From the NCBI RefSeq assembly GCF_050896395.1, contig NZ_JBPBBA010000010.1, positions 1 through 64,000 on the forward strand: a stretch of 64,000 nucleotides of DNA, read 5' to 3'. A model generated the notes under the pieces. That model was given only the letters and a program-made list of their open reading frames with translations. It did not search any database and was not told the DNA's origin. The position numbers and the translations under genes are program-made. This DNA is from Nioella aestuarii (lineage in GTDB: Bacteria > Pseudomonadota > Alphaproteobacteria > Rhodobacterales > Rhodobacteraceae). This document shows, piece by piece, positions 43,489 to 52,950 of the stretch. The stretch's first letter is position 1. Each line of letters starts with the position of its first letter.

Positions 43489-43837
43489 TCCTCAGATGGG
43501 GCATATTTCTGCCCAATGTTCCGGGTATACCCCGTGTTATACCCCCCTTTAGGGGGGAAACCGGGCATAAACATGACGCAGCAGACGTAAAGGACAACCG
43601 GATACAGGCATGACAATAGCGCTCGCCACTTTCTCGCCGGTGATACAGCTGGCTTTGTTGACCTGTCCGTTTGTCAGGCCGCCACGGGGCCATGCGATAT
43701 GGGCCTCGCAGATCCCGAATGCCGCGCTGATTCCGGTTGGGATTCTGCCCGCCGCTATAGCGGGATGTTCCAATCCGATTCAGATGCCCCGGTGCGGCAG
43801 GGCACTCACCTCACTGCGTAGAATGTTGTAGCGCCTC
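43489..43837. other. Divergent promoter region between two glycosyltransferases
   Basis: No gene is supported in these 349 bases. It has a GC hairpin CCCCCCTTTAGGGGGG near 43543-43558 and repeats of the GTATACCCC/GTTATACCCC type just before it. These could be operators or a terminator. Confidence 0.4.
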
Positions 43838-45157
43838 ATGACTCAATCCCGCCCCCGAATTCTGATTATCGCTGAGTCAGCGAACCCCGAATGGGTCAGC
43901 GTGCCGCTGATCGGCTGGTCCTTGTCCCGGGCACTGGCAAAGGTTGCCGATGTGCATCTGGTGACGCAAATCCGCAATCGTGACGCAATCTTGCGGGCCG
44001 GGCTGGTGGAGGGACAGGACTTCACGGCCATAGATTCCGAGGCCTTCGCGCGCCCGCTTTGGGCTATCGGTGAAAAGCTGCGGGGCGGTGGCGGTAAAGG
44101 CTGGACCACGCTGCAACTGATCAACGCCCTGTCCTATCCGCATTTTGAAAGGCTGATCTGGCGGCGGTTCGGGGCAGACATCCGGGCCGGGCGCTTTGAC
44201 ATCGTTCACCGGGTGACGCCGCTCTCGCCCACCATTTCCAGTGCGTTGGCTGCAAAATGCGCCCGTGCTGGCGTGCCCTTTGTGCTTGGTCCGCTTAACG
44301 GAGGCGTGCCGTGGCCTAAAGAATTCGACGCCGAGCGGCGGCAGGAAAAAGAATGGCTGAGCTATATACGCGGGGTCTACAAAGCTCTGCCGGGACGCAG
44401 GCGGACGCTGAAACACGCCGCCGCGATCATTGCCGGGTCCGGCCACACTAAGGGCGAAATCCCTGCCTCGATGCAATCAAAGACGTTTTACATTCCTGAG
44501 AATGCCATTGACCCCAAGCGGTTTACCAAACGGGCGGATCCGGGCCGGGAAGGGCCACTGCGCGCCTGTTTCATCGGGCGCATGGTGCCCTACAAGGGCC
44601 CTGATATGCTGCTGGACGCCGCAGCGCCGCTGCTTCGTGACGGGCGGATGGTGCTCGATATGGTGGGAGATGGCCCCCTGTCGCCTGCATTGAAAGCGCA
44701 GGCCGAAGCGCTCGGCGTTACGGGCGCTGTCACGTTTCACGGCTGGCTGGAACATGGGGCGGTTCAGGACGTGTTGGCCGGGTCCAACCTCATGGCGTTC
44801 CCGTCGATCAGGGAATTTGGTGGCGGCGTGGTGCTGGAGGCGATGGCCCTTGGCGTTCCTTCGCTGATTGTCGACTATGCAGGACCCGCGGAATTGCTGA
44901 CGGAGGGAACTGGATGGAAGGTGCCCATGGGAAACAGGGCTGCGATCATCTCGGGTTTTCGGGCGGAACTGGAGCGATTGGAGGCAGACCGTCCCGCCCT
45001 GATCCGCGCAGGGCAGGCAGGCTTGGACAGAGTGGCGAGCCAGTTTACATGGTGCAGGAAAGCTGACCAGATATCAGAGATTTACGATTGGATGTTAGGA
45101 GAACGCGATGACCGGCCGGAACCGATGTTGGAGAAGCGGAACCATGCGGCTGACTAA
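43838..45157 (+). CDS. GT4-type glycosyltransferase
   Basis: This 439-aa protein has an N-terminal PRILIIAESANPEWVSVPLI and the inverting/retaining GT-B donor half with ACFIGRMVPYKGPDMLLDAA, HGWLEHGAVQDVLAGSNLMA and FGGGVVLEAMALGVPSLIVD. This is a GT4 pattern (the EAMALG helix). It overlaps the next gene by 14 bp, so a glycosyltransferase and a secreted hydrolase share one transcript. Confidence 0.82.
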   Translation: MTQSRPRILIIAESANPEWVSVPLIGWSLSRALAKVADVHLVTQIRNRDAILRAGLVEGQDFTAIDSEAFARPLWAIGEKLRGGGGKGWTTLQLINALSYPHFERLIWRRFGADIRAGRFDIVHRVTPLSPTISSALAAKCARAGVPFVLGPLNGGVPWPKEFDAERRQEKEWLSYIRGVYKALPGRRRTLKHAAAIIAGSGHTKGEIPASMQSKTFYIPENAIDPKRFTKRADPGREGPLRACFIGRMVPYKGPDMLLDAAAPLLRDGRMVLDMVGDGPLSPALKAQAEALGVTGAVTFHGWLEHGAVQDVLAGSNLMAFPSIREFGGGVVLEAMALGVPSLIVDYAGPAELLTEGTGWKVPMGNRAAIISGFRAELERLEADRPALIRAGQAGLDRVASQFTWCRKADQISEIYDWMLGERDDRPEPMLEKRNHAAD

Positions 45158-47921
45158 GATTGTCGGAGCTCTGGCGCTGTGCCTGCTGGCCGCGCAGCCC
45201 ATTCATGCGCAGCAGCAGGATATCCGTGCTTTCATCTACGGCAATTCGCTGATCAACCACGTCTCTGGCAGCGACGAGACGACGATGCCGTTTTGGCTGT
45301 CGATCCTCGCGCAGGCTGGCGGGCATGGATTTGCCGCAGACGGGGCATTTGGCGCGCCGCTACAGTTTGCCGATCAACTACCGCCGGAGCCCAACTGGTC
45401 TTTTCAGAACGTGACCTCGATCTGGGATTCCGAACGCTTCGCTTTCCGTCGTGCGAATTTCAACACGATTATCCTGAACAACGCCAACTTCATTCAGGCA
45501 AATCCGCCCGATGCGCCCTATGAATGGGGCAATCCGCAAGGCTATAGCCCTCTGTCCGCCACCTTGCGTGTCTTTGACTGGACCGAATTTCAGGCCCGTG
45601 GCGCGCGGTTCTTTATCTATGAAGGCTGGTCCGATCTGGCGCTGATTTCCAATCGATTTCCCCCGCGGGCGCGGGCGCTGGCGCGCTATCATGACTATAA
45701 CCGGGGCGACTATCACGACTGGTACGTTGAATACGTAGACATGATCCGCGAAGCGCGGCCTGAACTGGATGTGACCCTGATCCCCGTGGCGTCCATTCTG
45801 GCAGAGCTGTTCAGCGAAGGATCGTTGGCTGACCTTGAGGCGACCGATCTTTATCTCGATGATGCGCCGCATGGAACACCAACCCTGTATTTTCTTGCTG
45901 CACTGGTGACTTACACGGCGATCTTCAACGAAGAGCCGCCTGCGACAGTAGACCTTCCCGACAGCATCCATGCCGACGTGCGAGAGGGTTACGCCGATAT
46001 CGCAGGTTTCATCTGGGCTCGGATCCAGGGCAGTGCGTTTGAAGATCACGCCAGCCTGACACCTGAAACCGGCCTCACCGATCCGGCGCTGGCCATGGGG
46101 CTGACGGGGCTGTCAGAATGGTCCACCCAGATGCCATTCATCAATCTTATGCGCTCTGCGCGCCCCTGGATCGGACATCTGGAGGGACAATGGGGCGGCA
46201 TCGACGCAAGCGAGCTTGAGCTCTCGAACTACTTGACCCCGGAAGGATGGCCGCTTGGGTTGCCAGAGGGGGTGGTGGCGCTCGAGAGCTTCATTCTGAG
46301 CGATCTGCCACCGGAGGCTGTCGGCGCTGCCGGGCGCTATCGCGTCACATGGACCGGGCGCGGCACGTTCCGGCTTGGCGGGCGGGTCGAGAATGTCGAC
46401 ATGGGCGATCACGAGGCGTGGTTTGATTTCACCCCCGGCGAAGGCCCGGTTGCCTTGCGCATAGAAGCCACGGATGCCGCCGATCCGATCCGCGATATCG
46501 TGGTGCTGCGCGCCGAACATATCCCGCTTTACGAACTGGGGGAAATGTTCAACCCAGACTGGATCAGCCGCATTCGGGATCTGCGTAGTGTGCGCTTCAT
46601 GGACTGGATGGACACCAATGCATCGCCCCAGGTGATCTGGACAGATCGCCCGCGCATGTCGGATTATACCTGGGTGCGCCGTGGCGTGCCCGTTGAAGTG
46701 ATGGTGCGGCTGGCCAATCAGATCGGCGCGGATCCGTGGTTCACATTGCCCCATATGGCCGATGACCGATATGTGCGCGCCTTCGCGTCCTATGTGGAGG
46801 AACGGCTGGCACCCGATTTGCGGGTTTACGCGGAATGGTCGAACGAGGTCTGGAATTTCCTGTTTGCGCAAGCGCATTGGGCGGCGGACATGGCCGCAAT
46901 TCGTTGGGACGGGGCGGATGGCGACGCATGGATGCAATATGCCGGGCTGCGCGCGGCTCAGGTGGCGGATATCTGGGCTGAAGTCTTTGAGGGGCAAGAA
47001 GATCGTCTGATCCGTGTAATCGCAACGCAGACCTCATGGCCGGGGCTGGAAGTGCCATTGCTAGAGGCACCGCTGGCCCAGGCAGAGGGCCATCCGGCCC
47101 CCTATGAAAGCTTCGACGCCTACGCGGTCGCAGGGTATTTCGGGACGGAACTGGGCAGCGATGAACGGGTAGGCGAGGTTCTGAGCTGGATCGATCGTGA
47201 TGACCGCTTTGATCTGGCCGCACGGGTACTAAGGCGCGGCAGTCTGGGCGAGTTGATCGACACCTGGCTGCCCTATCATGCCGATGTGGCGGCCGATCAC
47301 TGCCTGTCCATGGTGATGTACGAGGGTGGCACCCATGTGGTGGGGCTTGGAGACAATGTCTGGAACGAGGATCTGACGCGCTTCCTGATCGACTTCAACT
47401 ACTCCCCTCAAATGTCTGAAATATATTCAGAACTGCTAGCGGGATGGCGCGATAGTGGTGGAACGCTGTTCAATGCTGCTGTCGATGTCAGCGCCGCAAG
47501 CCAGTGGGGAAGCTGGGGTGCACTGCGCCATCTGGATGACACAACGGCCCGGTGGGCCACGCTCATGGCCTACAACGCCACGGCGGGTGGTTGGGAAACC
47601 CGAGCCACCGACACCTTTGCCCACGGTGTTTACAGATGGGGCAGCGCCGGGCGCGATGATCTGACCGGCACCGCGCAGCGTGATATCTTTGTTGCGGGCG
47701 ATGGCAATGACCGGCTGTTTCTGGGGCCCGGGGACCGCGCCCATGGCGGCGGTGGTCAGGATCTCGCGGTGTTGCCGGGGCAATCGGCCGATTATGCACT
47801 GGTCGAGGAAGACGGCCGCATGATCCTGAACGGACCGGATGGGCCGATCTGGCTGGTGTCAGTAGAGGTGGCGGAGTTCGAAAGTGAACCGGGGGTTCTT
47901 TATGGGCTGGAAAGCGACTAA
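45144..47921 (+). CDS. Secreted SGNH-like / GH-A-like / RTX-like multidomain protein
   Basis: This 925-aa protein has a signal peptide (MRLTKIVGALALCLLAAQPI, cut after HA). Residues 26-260 look like an SGNH esterase: Ser35 in YGNSLINH and Asp240-x-x-His243 in DDAPHGT. Residues 320-460 form a beta-rich linker. Residues 465-780 look like a clan GH-A barrel: acid/base in YAEWSNEVWN (Glu568) and a possible nucleophile in VMYEGGTH (Glu727). Residues 835-880 carry RTX-like turns (GTAQRDIFVAGDGNDRLFLG). In a glycan locus it probably trims or deacetylates the exported polysaccharide. The GH and SGNH labels are read from motifs and need structural confirmation. Confidence 0.65.
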   Translation: MRLTKIVGALALCLLAAQPIHAQQQDIRAFIYGNSLINHVSGSDETTMPFWLSILAQAGGHGFAADGAFGAPLQFADQLPPEPNWSFQNVTSIWDSERFAFRRANFNTIILNNANFIQANPPDAPYEWGNPQGYSPLSATLRVFDWTEFQARGARFFIYEGWSDLALISNRFPPRARALARYHDYNRGDYHDWYVEYVDMIREARPELDVTLIPVASILAELFSEGSLADLEATDLYLDDAPHGTPTLYFLAALVTYTAIFNEEPPATVDLPDSIHADVREGYADIAGFIWARIQGSAFEDHASLTPETGLTDPALAMGLTGLSEWSTQMPFINLMRSARPWIGHLEGQWGGIDASELELSNYLTPEGWPLGLPEGVVALESFILSDLPPEAVGAAGRYRVTWTGRGTFRLGGRVENVDMGDHEAWFDFTPGEGPVALRIEATDAADPIRDIVVLRAEHIPLYELGEMFNPDWISRIRDLRSVRFMDWMDTNASPQVIWTDRPRMSDYTWVRRGVPVEVMVRLANQIGADPWFTLPHMADDRYVRAFASYVEERLAPDLRVYAEWSNEVWNFLFAQAHWAADMAAIRWDGADGDAWMQYAGLRAAQVADIWAEVFEGQEDRLIRVIATQTSWPGLEVPLLEAPLAQAEGHPAPYESFDAYAVAGYFGTELGSDERVGEVLSWIDRDDRFDLAARVLRRGSLGELIDTWLPYHADVAADHCLSMVMYEGGTHVVGLGDNVWNEDLTRFLIDFNYSPQMSEIYSELLAGWRDSGGTLFNAAVDVSAASQWGSWGALRHLDDTTARWATLMAYNATAGGWETRATDTFAHGVYRWGSAGRDDLTGTAQRDIFVAGDGNDRLFLGPGDRAHGGGGQDLAVLPGQSADYALVEEDGRMILNGPDGPIWLVSVEVAEFESEPGVLYGLESD

Positions 47922-47933
47922 GCGATGACGCGC

Positions 47934-49133
47934 CTAACCCCACACCCCTTTGATCAGCATTTCAGCCCCGCGCCCGGAGTGGAAGCCCGCGACAATGCGT
48001 TGACGCCCGGCAGCCGACAGCGTGGCGCAACGATCCGGGTCATCCGCAAGCGATGCAATGGCCTCGGCCAGCGCCTTGGGGCTTTTGGGGGGTACCAAAA
48101 CCGCATCCACCCCGTCGCGTATCAATTCCGGCACACCGCCCGCATTTGTGCCGATCGTGGGGGTTCCGCAGCTCATCGCCTCCATCAAGGCGACGCCAAG
48201 CGGCTCATGCCAGCTGGCCAGAACAAACAGATGCGCCACGCGGATTTCGTCGCGCACCCGGCCTGCATCGACCGCACCAAGCAGGCGGACGTGATCGCCA
48301 AGGCCAAGCTCGGCAATGCGTGCGTCCAGCACTTTGCGATAGCCCGATCCGCCATCATCATCCTGACCGGCGATGGTCAATTGCACGTCGCGCCCCTGAT
48401 CCAGCAGCAGCCGGACAGCGGCCATCAGATCCTGATGACCTTTGACGATATTGAGCCGCCCGCAGGAGAAAAGCCGCAGAGGCTCACCTGCGCCTACGGG
48501 CCGGTAGGGGCCAGCCGGGGTCAGCACGTCGGTATCGACGCCCATGGGCTGGATGTAGAGACGGTCGGGCAGGTCATCCGGCATCTCCGCCAGCATCTCG
48601 GCCTTCAGTTTTTCCGTGATGATCGACGCAAACTCTGCATACCGCCATTTGAAGCGCTGGCCTGGGCCATAGTCGGACAAAGGGCCATGCAGCGACAGAG
48701 AATAGCGCGGACCACCCATGCGACGGGCGATCGCCGCAATCAGCGCCGCGCGGCCGCAGGAATGCACATGCACATGGGTTATGCCGTGCGACCGGCAATG
48801 GCGGATCAGGCGTGCGGCGGCGGGGATCGAGACCGCGATGTCCTTAACCATCGCCTTTCCCTCGGCCCGCGCCTCGGCCAGCAGATCGGCATAGGGCAGC
48901 CGGGGCAGGGCAGACAGCCCCGCCAGCACGTCTGGCTTGCCAAGATAAGTGGTTCGGTTCATCGCGCCGACAGACCAGTCATGCGCCACAAGGCCGGCAG
49001 GCGGATGCCGGGTGGACAAAAGGTCGACGGTCACGCCGCGCTTTTCCAGTTCCGCAATCTCTCTCCAGAAGAAGATATGCGTCTGGCCGGGGAATTGCGG
49101 CACCAGATAGCCGAGTATGCGCCTGTCGGTCAT
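47934..49133 (-). CDS. GT4-type glycosyltransferase
   Basis: This 399-aa protein has an N-terminal ILGYLVPQFPGQTHIFFWRE, a motif seen in colanic-acid/exopolysaccharide GT4 enzymes. The donor domain includes LRLFSCGRLNIVKGHQDLMA and ASWHEPLGVALMEAMSCGTP, the E-x7-E. It faces the SGNH/GH-like gene tail to tail, with 12 bp between the stops, and is divergent from the GT2 gene. Confidence 0.82.
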   Translation of the reverse strand: MTDRRILGYLVPQFPGQTHIFFWREIAELEKRGVTVDLLSTRHPPAGLVAHDWSVGAMNRTTYLGKPDVLAGLSALPRLPYADLLAEARAEGKAMVKDIAVSIPAAARLIRHCRSHGITHVHVHSCGRAALIAAIARRMGGPRYSLSLHGPLSDYGPGQRFKWRYAEFASIITEKLKAEMLAEMPDDLPDRLYIQPMGVDTDVLTPAGPYRPVGAGEPLRLFSCGRLNIVKGHQDLMAAVRLLLDQGRDVQLTIAGQDDDGGSGYRKVLDARIAELGLGDHVRLLGAVDAGRVRDEIRVAHLFVLASWHEPLGVALMEAMSCGTPTIGTNAGGVPELIRDGVDAVLVPPKSPKALAEAIASLADDPDRCATLSAAGRQRIVAGFHSGRGAEMLIKGVWG

Positions 49134-49204
49134 GGAATGTCTTGCCTGTCACTGCCCGCACCTAACCTGCGGAAATTCGCTTTGAAGGTCAAAGACAAAA
49201 GGGG

Positions 49205-50029
49205 ATGGGCATGATCTCGGTAATCATTCCGGCCCATAACGAGGCCGGGTACATCGGCAAATGTCTTGACGCGGTTCTTGCCAGCCGTGGCATTGCTTCA
49301 GCCGAGGTGATTGTTGCGGCAAATGGCTGTACGGACGAAACGGCCCAGATTGCTGAAAGCTATGCAGAGCGCTTTGCCAAAAAGGGCTGGCGCTATTGCG
49401 CGTTGGATATCGCGGCGCCGGGCAAAACCGAAGCTCTCAACAAGGCCGAGGTCATGGCAACCTATCCGATGCGGCTTTTTCTGGATGCCGATGTTCTTGT
49501 GACGCCGGGCCTCATTGCCGGAATCGCGGGCGTGCTTGACCGGCCAGAACCAGCCTATGCATCTGGAATGATCGTGGTGACAGGTGAGGGGGCGACTTCG
49601 CGGGCCTATGCGAGGTTCTGGGCGCGGCTGCCCTTCATGGCGACGGGTGTGCCCGGATGTGGTGTTTTTGCCGTGAATGGTCTGGGTCGGGCGCGCTGGT
49701 CAAGATTTCCTGACATCATCGCGGATGATTACTATGTGCGCCTGCTATTTTCCCCGTCCGAACGGCATCTGGTGCCAGCCGAGTTTGACTGGCCGGTGGC
49801 GGAAGGGTTCTATCGTCTGGTAAAGGTGCGCCGACGCCAGAATGCAGGTGTGGCTGAAATTGCACATAAATTCCCGGAACTTATGACGAATGAAGAGATC
49901 ATTCCGCCGGCTGAGAGGTCGATCATGAAACTGGCAGGTCAGGATCTCTCGGGCTTCCTTGTTTACGGGCTGGTTGCATTCATGTGCAAAATTTTGCCCG
50001 CGCCAAAGGGATGGGATCGGGGCCGATGA
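49205..50029 (+). CDS. GT2 family glycosyltransferase
   Basis: This 274-aa GT-A-fold protein starts ISVIIPAHNEAGYIGKCLDA, has the DxD-type FLDADVLV and ends with a hydrophobic segment (about 245-265). The start at 49205 or 49211 cannot be separated. The stop overlaps the flippase start, so the two are coupled. It likely adds a sugar to the lipid-linked repeat unit. Confidence 0.83.
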   Translation: MGMISVIIPAHNEAGYIGKCLDAVLASRGIASAEVIVAANGCTDETAQIAESYAERFAKKGWRYCALDIAAPGKTEALNKAEVMATYPMRLFLDADVLVTPGLIAGIAGVLDRPEPAYASGMIVVTGEGATSRAYARFWARLPFMATGVPGCGVFAVNGLGRARWSRFPDIIADDYYVRLLFSPSERHLVPAEFDWPVAEGFYRLVKVRRRQNAGVAEIAHKFPELMTNEEIIPPAERSIMKLAGQDLSGFLVYGLVAFMCKILPAPKGWDRGR

Positions 50030-51396
50030 GAGGAGCTTTTCGGCATGTGACGTCCGGTGACGGCCTGATGGCGCGCGCCATGCGCAGCGCCGGGCTGAAC
50101 CTTTTCGGATTCGGGTTCAGCCAGATTCTGCGACTGGCATCGAACCTGATCCTGACGCGGCTTCTGTTCCCCGAAGCCTTCGGTGTTATGGCCATGGTCT
50201 CGGTCTTCCTGATGGGACTGGCGATGTTTTCCGATGTGGGGGTCGGCCCCGCGATCATGCAATCCAAGCGCGGCGACGACCGAGATTTCCTGAACACCGC
50301 CTGGACTATCCAGATTATCCGGGGCGTCAGCCTGTGGCTGGTGGCCTGCGCGCTGACCTGGCCCATGGCGGTCTATTTCGGTGAACCCGATCTTGTGTAC
50401 TACCTGCCGGTGGCCGCGCTGACGCAGCTTGTGCTTGGCTTCACCCCGACGCGCTACGAGACCGCGAACCGGCATCTGCGGGCAGGGCGGGTGACGCTGC
50501 TCGATATGGGCACGCAGGTGGTGGGTCTGCTGGTGGCAATCCTGTTGGCCTGGTTGACCCAATCGGTCTGGGCCCTGGTGATTTCCGGCGTGCTGTCGGC
50601 CATCGCGCAAGTGGTGTTGTTCGACCTTTTCCTGCCGGGCGAGCGCAATCGCTTTCGGTGGGAATCTGCTGCGGCGCGGGAACTTATCCATTTCGGCAAA
50701 TGGGTGTTCCTCAGCACCATCGCGGGCTTTGCCATCGGTCAGGCCGACAAGGTCGTGATCGGCGGCTGGCTCAGCACCCATGATTTCGGGATCTACAACA
50801 TCGGCTTCTTCTGGGCGTCTTTTCCCTTCATGATGGGCTCGGTCGTGGTGCGAAAGGTAATGATCCCGATCTACCGCGAAAGCCCCCCGGGCGAGAGCCG
50901 AGAGAACTTTCTCCGCCTGCGCAGGATGCGCATGTTGGCAACGGCGGGAATGATCGGGATGGTCATGGTGCCCGCGTTCCTGGGGCATTGGTTGATCGAC
51001 CTGCTCTACGACCCGCGCTATCTGGCGGCGGGCGGTATGGTGGTGCTGATCTCGGTCGTACAGATCCCGGCCATTGTTGGTGTCACCTATGACCAGGCGG
51101 CACTGGCGGCGGGGGATTCCAAGCGCTTCTTTGTGCTGGCCGCGACGCGTGCGGTGTTCGTGGTGGTCGGCATGGTGGTGGGGATCACGCTTTACGGTCT
51201 TCCTGGCGCGCTGGCGGGGCAGGGGCTGGCGATGCTGGCGGCGCATCCGGTCGTGGGATGGCTGGCTTCCCGCAGCCGCGCCTGGGATCCGCTGCATGAT
51301 GCGATCTACTTCGGCGTGGGTGGCGGCCTTGGTGCTTTGGCGCTGTGGTGGAACTGGCCTCTCATCGAGGCGCTGGCGGCGATCCAGGCGGGATAG
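50026..51396 (+). CDS. Lipopolysaccharide/exopolysaccharide flippase (Wzx-like, MOP family)
   Basis: This 456-aa protein has about twelve to fourteen membrane segments. The N-terminal RLASNLILTRLLFPEAFGVM is the standard start of the polysaccharide-synthesis (WzxC-like) family, followed by DVGVGPAIMQSKRGDDRDFL. It should move lipid-linked repeat units across the inner membrane. ATG 50026 overlaps the GT2 stop; the longer frame from 49984 would sit inside the GT2 gene. It ends 3 bp from the convergent desaturase gene. Confidence 0.88.
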   Translation: MRGAFRHVTSGDGLMARAMRSAGLNLFGFGFSQILRLASNLILTRLLFPEAFGVMAMVSVFLMGLAMFSDVGVGPAIMQSKRGDDRDFLNTAWTIQIIRGVSLWLVACALTWPMAVYFGEPDLVYYLPVAALTQLVLGFTPTRYETANRHLRAGRVTLLDMGTQVVGLLVAILLAWLTQSVWALVISGVLSAIAQVVLFDLFLPGERNRFRWESAAARELIHFGKWVFLSTIAGFAIGQADKVVIGGWLSTHDFGIYNIGFFWASFPFMMGSVVVRKVMIPIYRESPPGESRENFLRLRRMRMLATAGMIGMVMVPAFLGHWLIDLLYDPRYLAAGGMVVLISVVQIPAIVGVTYDQAALAAGDSKRFFVLAATRAVFVVVGMVVGITLYGLPGALAGQGLAMLAAHPVVGWLASRSRAWDPLHDAIYFGVGGGLGALALWWNWPLIEALAAIQAG

Positions 51397-51399
51397 GCC

Positions 51400-52416
51400 T
51401 CAGGTGGATTGAACAGGGCGCTTTATGTGTGCGTCGGGATCTTTTGTGGCTTGCCTCCACAGGATCGGGATCATTTCCCGATAGACTGCCCAGAGGCTTG
51501 GGTACGCAGGCGGGCATTGATCCGCGATCAGCCGGTGAAACCTTGGCAGAGCATGATAGGGCACCGTCGGTGAGGCATGGTGTTCCAGATGGTAGTTCAT
51601 GTTCATGTACAGGAACCTGAACACTGGGTTGATCAGAACCGTGCGGCAATTTTCCCTGTGATCGTCCACATTTTCCGCCAGCCCCGCATGTTGGGTAAGC
51701 CCCAGCAACTGGTGCAGCCATCCTGCGTAAAACCGTGGCCCAATGATGAAAAGCAGCGGCAGGAGCGTCATCCAATACACACAAGACAGCAGCAAGCCCG
51801 CCCAGATTGTCAGGTAAATCCGGCTGCTCAGTACAAGCCGTTTCGCCGCCCGTTCCGGGACGTAGCTTTGTTCCTGTGGTCCCAGACCGAACAAGCCATG
51901 CAAAACAATACGCCGGATTTCACCGATGCCTGACGGGATGAAGAAAAAGTCCAGCGCAATGCGCAGCAGATCAGCCGGCCGGGTAACCTGAATCTCCGGA
52001 TCGCTGCCGACAATGATCGTATGTGTGTGATGTCGCGTATGGGAATAGCGCCAAAGATATGCCTCGCGCAGGGTCATAAAGCTGCACAGCTGGTAGAGCC
52101 AGGTGTTCAGCCATCTGGTCCGAAATACGGTCCCGTGCGACAGTTCATGCCAACGGGCATCGGAAGAGGAATAGATGGTTCCGTAAACCAAGAAGGCAGG
52201 GATCGCCCAGTGACTGCCAAGGCTAAGCCAGGCCAGCCAGCCCGACAGCCCAAGCAAGGCAAACCAAAGCGCGAAGTTGACCAGCGCGGGGCCGTTCCTT
52301 GGTTCCCGCAAAGCGGCCAGGACTTCACTGTCGATCCGGGGCGTCCACCATCGAAGCGGGCGCGGGCGTTCACCGGGCTTTTGCTGCAAGCTGTAGTCGC
52401 GTGTCTCGAAAGGCAT
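51400..52416 (-). CDS. Fatty acid desaturase family protein
   Basis: This 338-aa membrane enzyme has the three His boxes of diiron desaturases: HELSH (90-94), HTRHH (126-130) and HLEHH in MNYHLEHHASPTVPYHAL. Membrane helices flank the boxes. Family members introduce double bonds or hydroxylate lipids; the substrate is not evident. I chose MPFETRDYS (52416) as the start; the upstream frame to 52473 runs toward the tmRNA gene. It may belong with membrane lipid remodelling and not the glycan locus. Confidence 0.82.
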   Translation of the reverse strand: MPFETRDYSLQQKPGERPRPLRWWTPRIDSEVLAALREPRNGPALVNFALWFALLGLSGWLAWLSLGSHWAIPAFLVYGTIYSSSDARWHELSHGTVFRTRWLNTWLYQLCSFMTLREAYLWRYSHTRHHTHTIIVGSDPEIQVTRPADLLRIALDFFFIPSGIGEIRRIVLHGLFGLGPQEQSYVPERAAKRLVLSSRIYLTIWAGLLLSCVYWMTLLPLLFIIGPRFYAGWLHQLLGLTQHAGLAENVDDHRENCRTVLINPVFRFLYMNMNYHLEHHASPTVPYHALPRFHRLIADQCPPAYPSLWAVYREMIPILWRQATKDPDAHIKRPVQST

Positions 52417-52497
52417 TTCGGCACCCCAATTCTCCTTGGACACTCTTGCAACCAATGCAATCGAGTCAAGCATCCGTCAGGCGATGTCCCGCAAGGC

Positions 52498-52825
52498 CAA
52501 ATGATGGGGAAGTGCAGGCTTCTGTTGCCAGGTGCCTGCGAACCCCGCCTTACGCGGCTAGGCGTAAGGGCTTAGTTTCGGCGACCCGAACTGCTTACGC
52601 AGCCAGAGCCATTGCCGGAGCACGATTGTCGTTTGCAATTGTACTTGTTTCGCCGATAACGGTGGCAGACAGCCGAGACAAAGCAAAACCCCTTTAGACG
52701 TTCGTCGATCCTGTTTCGGCCCCATGATCCCCAAACGAAGGATTTTGGTGGAGCCGCCGGGTACCGCCCCCGGGTCCGATCCGCTTATTACGAGCGCGTT
52801 TATGTCCATAGTCCCCCGAAGGGCA
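52498..52825 (-). ncRNA. ssrA: tmRNA (two-piece, permuted), ssrA
   Basis: On the minus strand the acceptor piece comes first and ends GGCGGCTCCACCA, with its CCA at 52746-52748. After a 22-base spacer (52724-52745) the coding piece begins at 52723 with GGGGCCGAAACAGGATCG. GGGGCC pairs with GGCTCC to form the acceptor stem. The tag frame at 52595-52636 encodes ANDNRAPAMALAA and a stop. The order acceptor-then-coding is the alphaproteobacterial permuted form. The RNA tags stalled nascent proteins for proteolysis and rescues ribosomes. The outer ends (52498 and 52825) are my estimates. SmpB is not in the window. An 83-aa open frame here is not a gene. Confidence 0.92.
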
Positions 52826-52950
52826 CATCCATAAGATAAGTCTTCAGCGCCGGCGGTTCAACGGCAATCATCCTCGAAACGCTTGATCGATCTCGAAAGG
52901 TGAAGAAGACTGGTTCGCATTCGAAACGAAATCTTAGGGAGGAAGGCCAT

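Noticed and set aside
43610..43831. A 73-aa frame between two glycosyltransferases
   Set aside because: No good ribosome site, no recognisable pattern, and it covers a divergent promoter region.
49963..51297. A 444-aa open frame opposite the flippase
   Set aside because: Antisense shadow; very His/Gln/Arg-rich and without domain motifs.
52558..52809. An 83-aa open frame on the minus strand
   Set aside because: It lies wholly over the tmRNA gene; the sequence is explained by the RNA.
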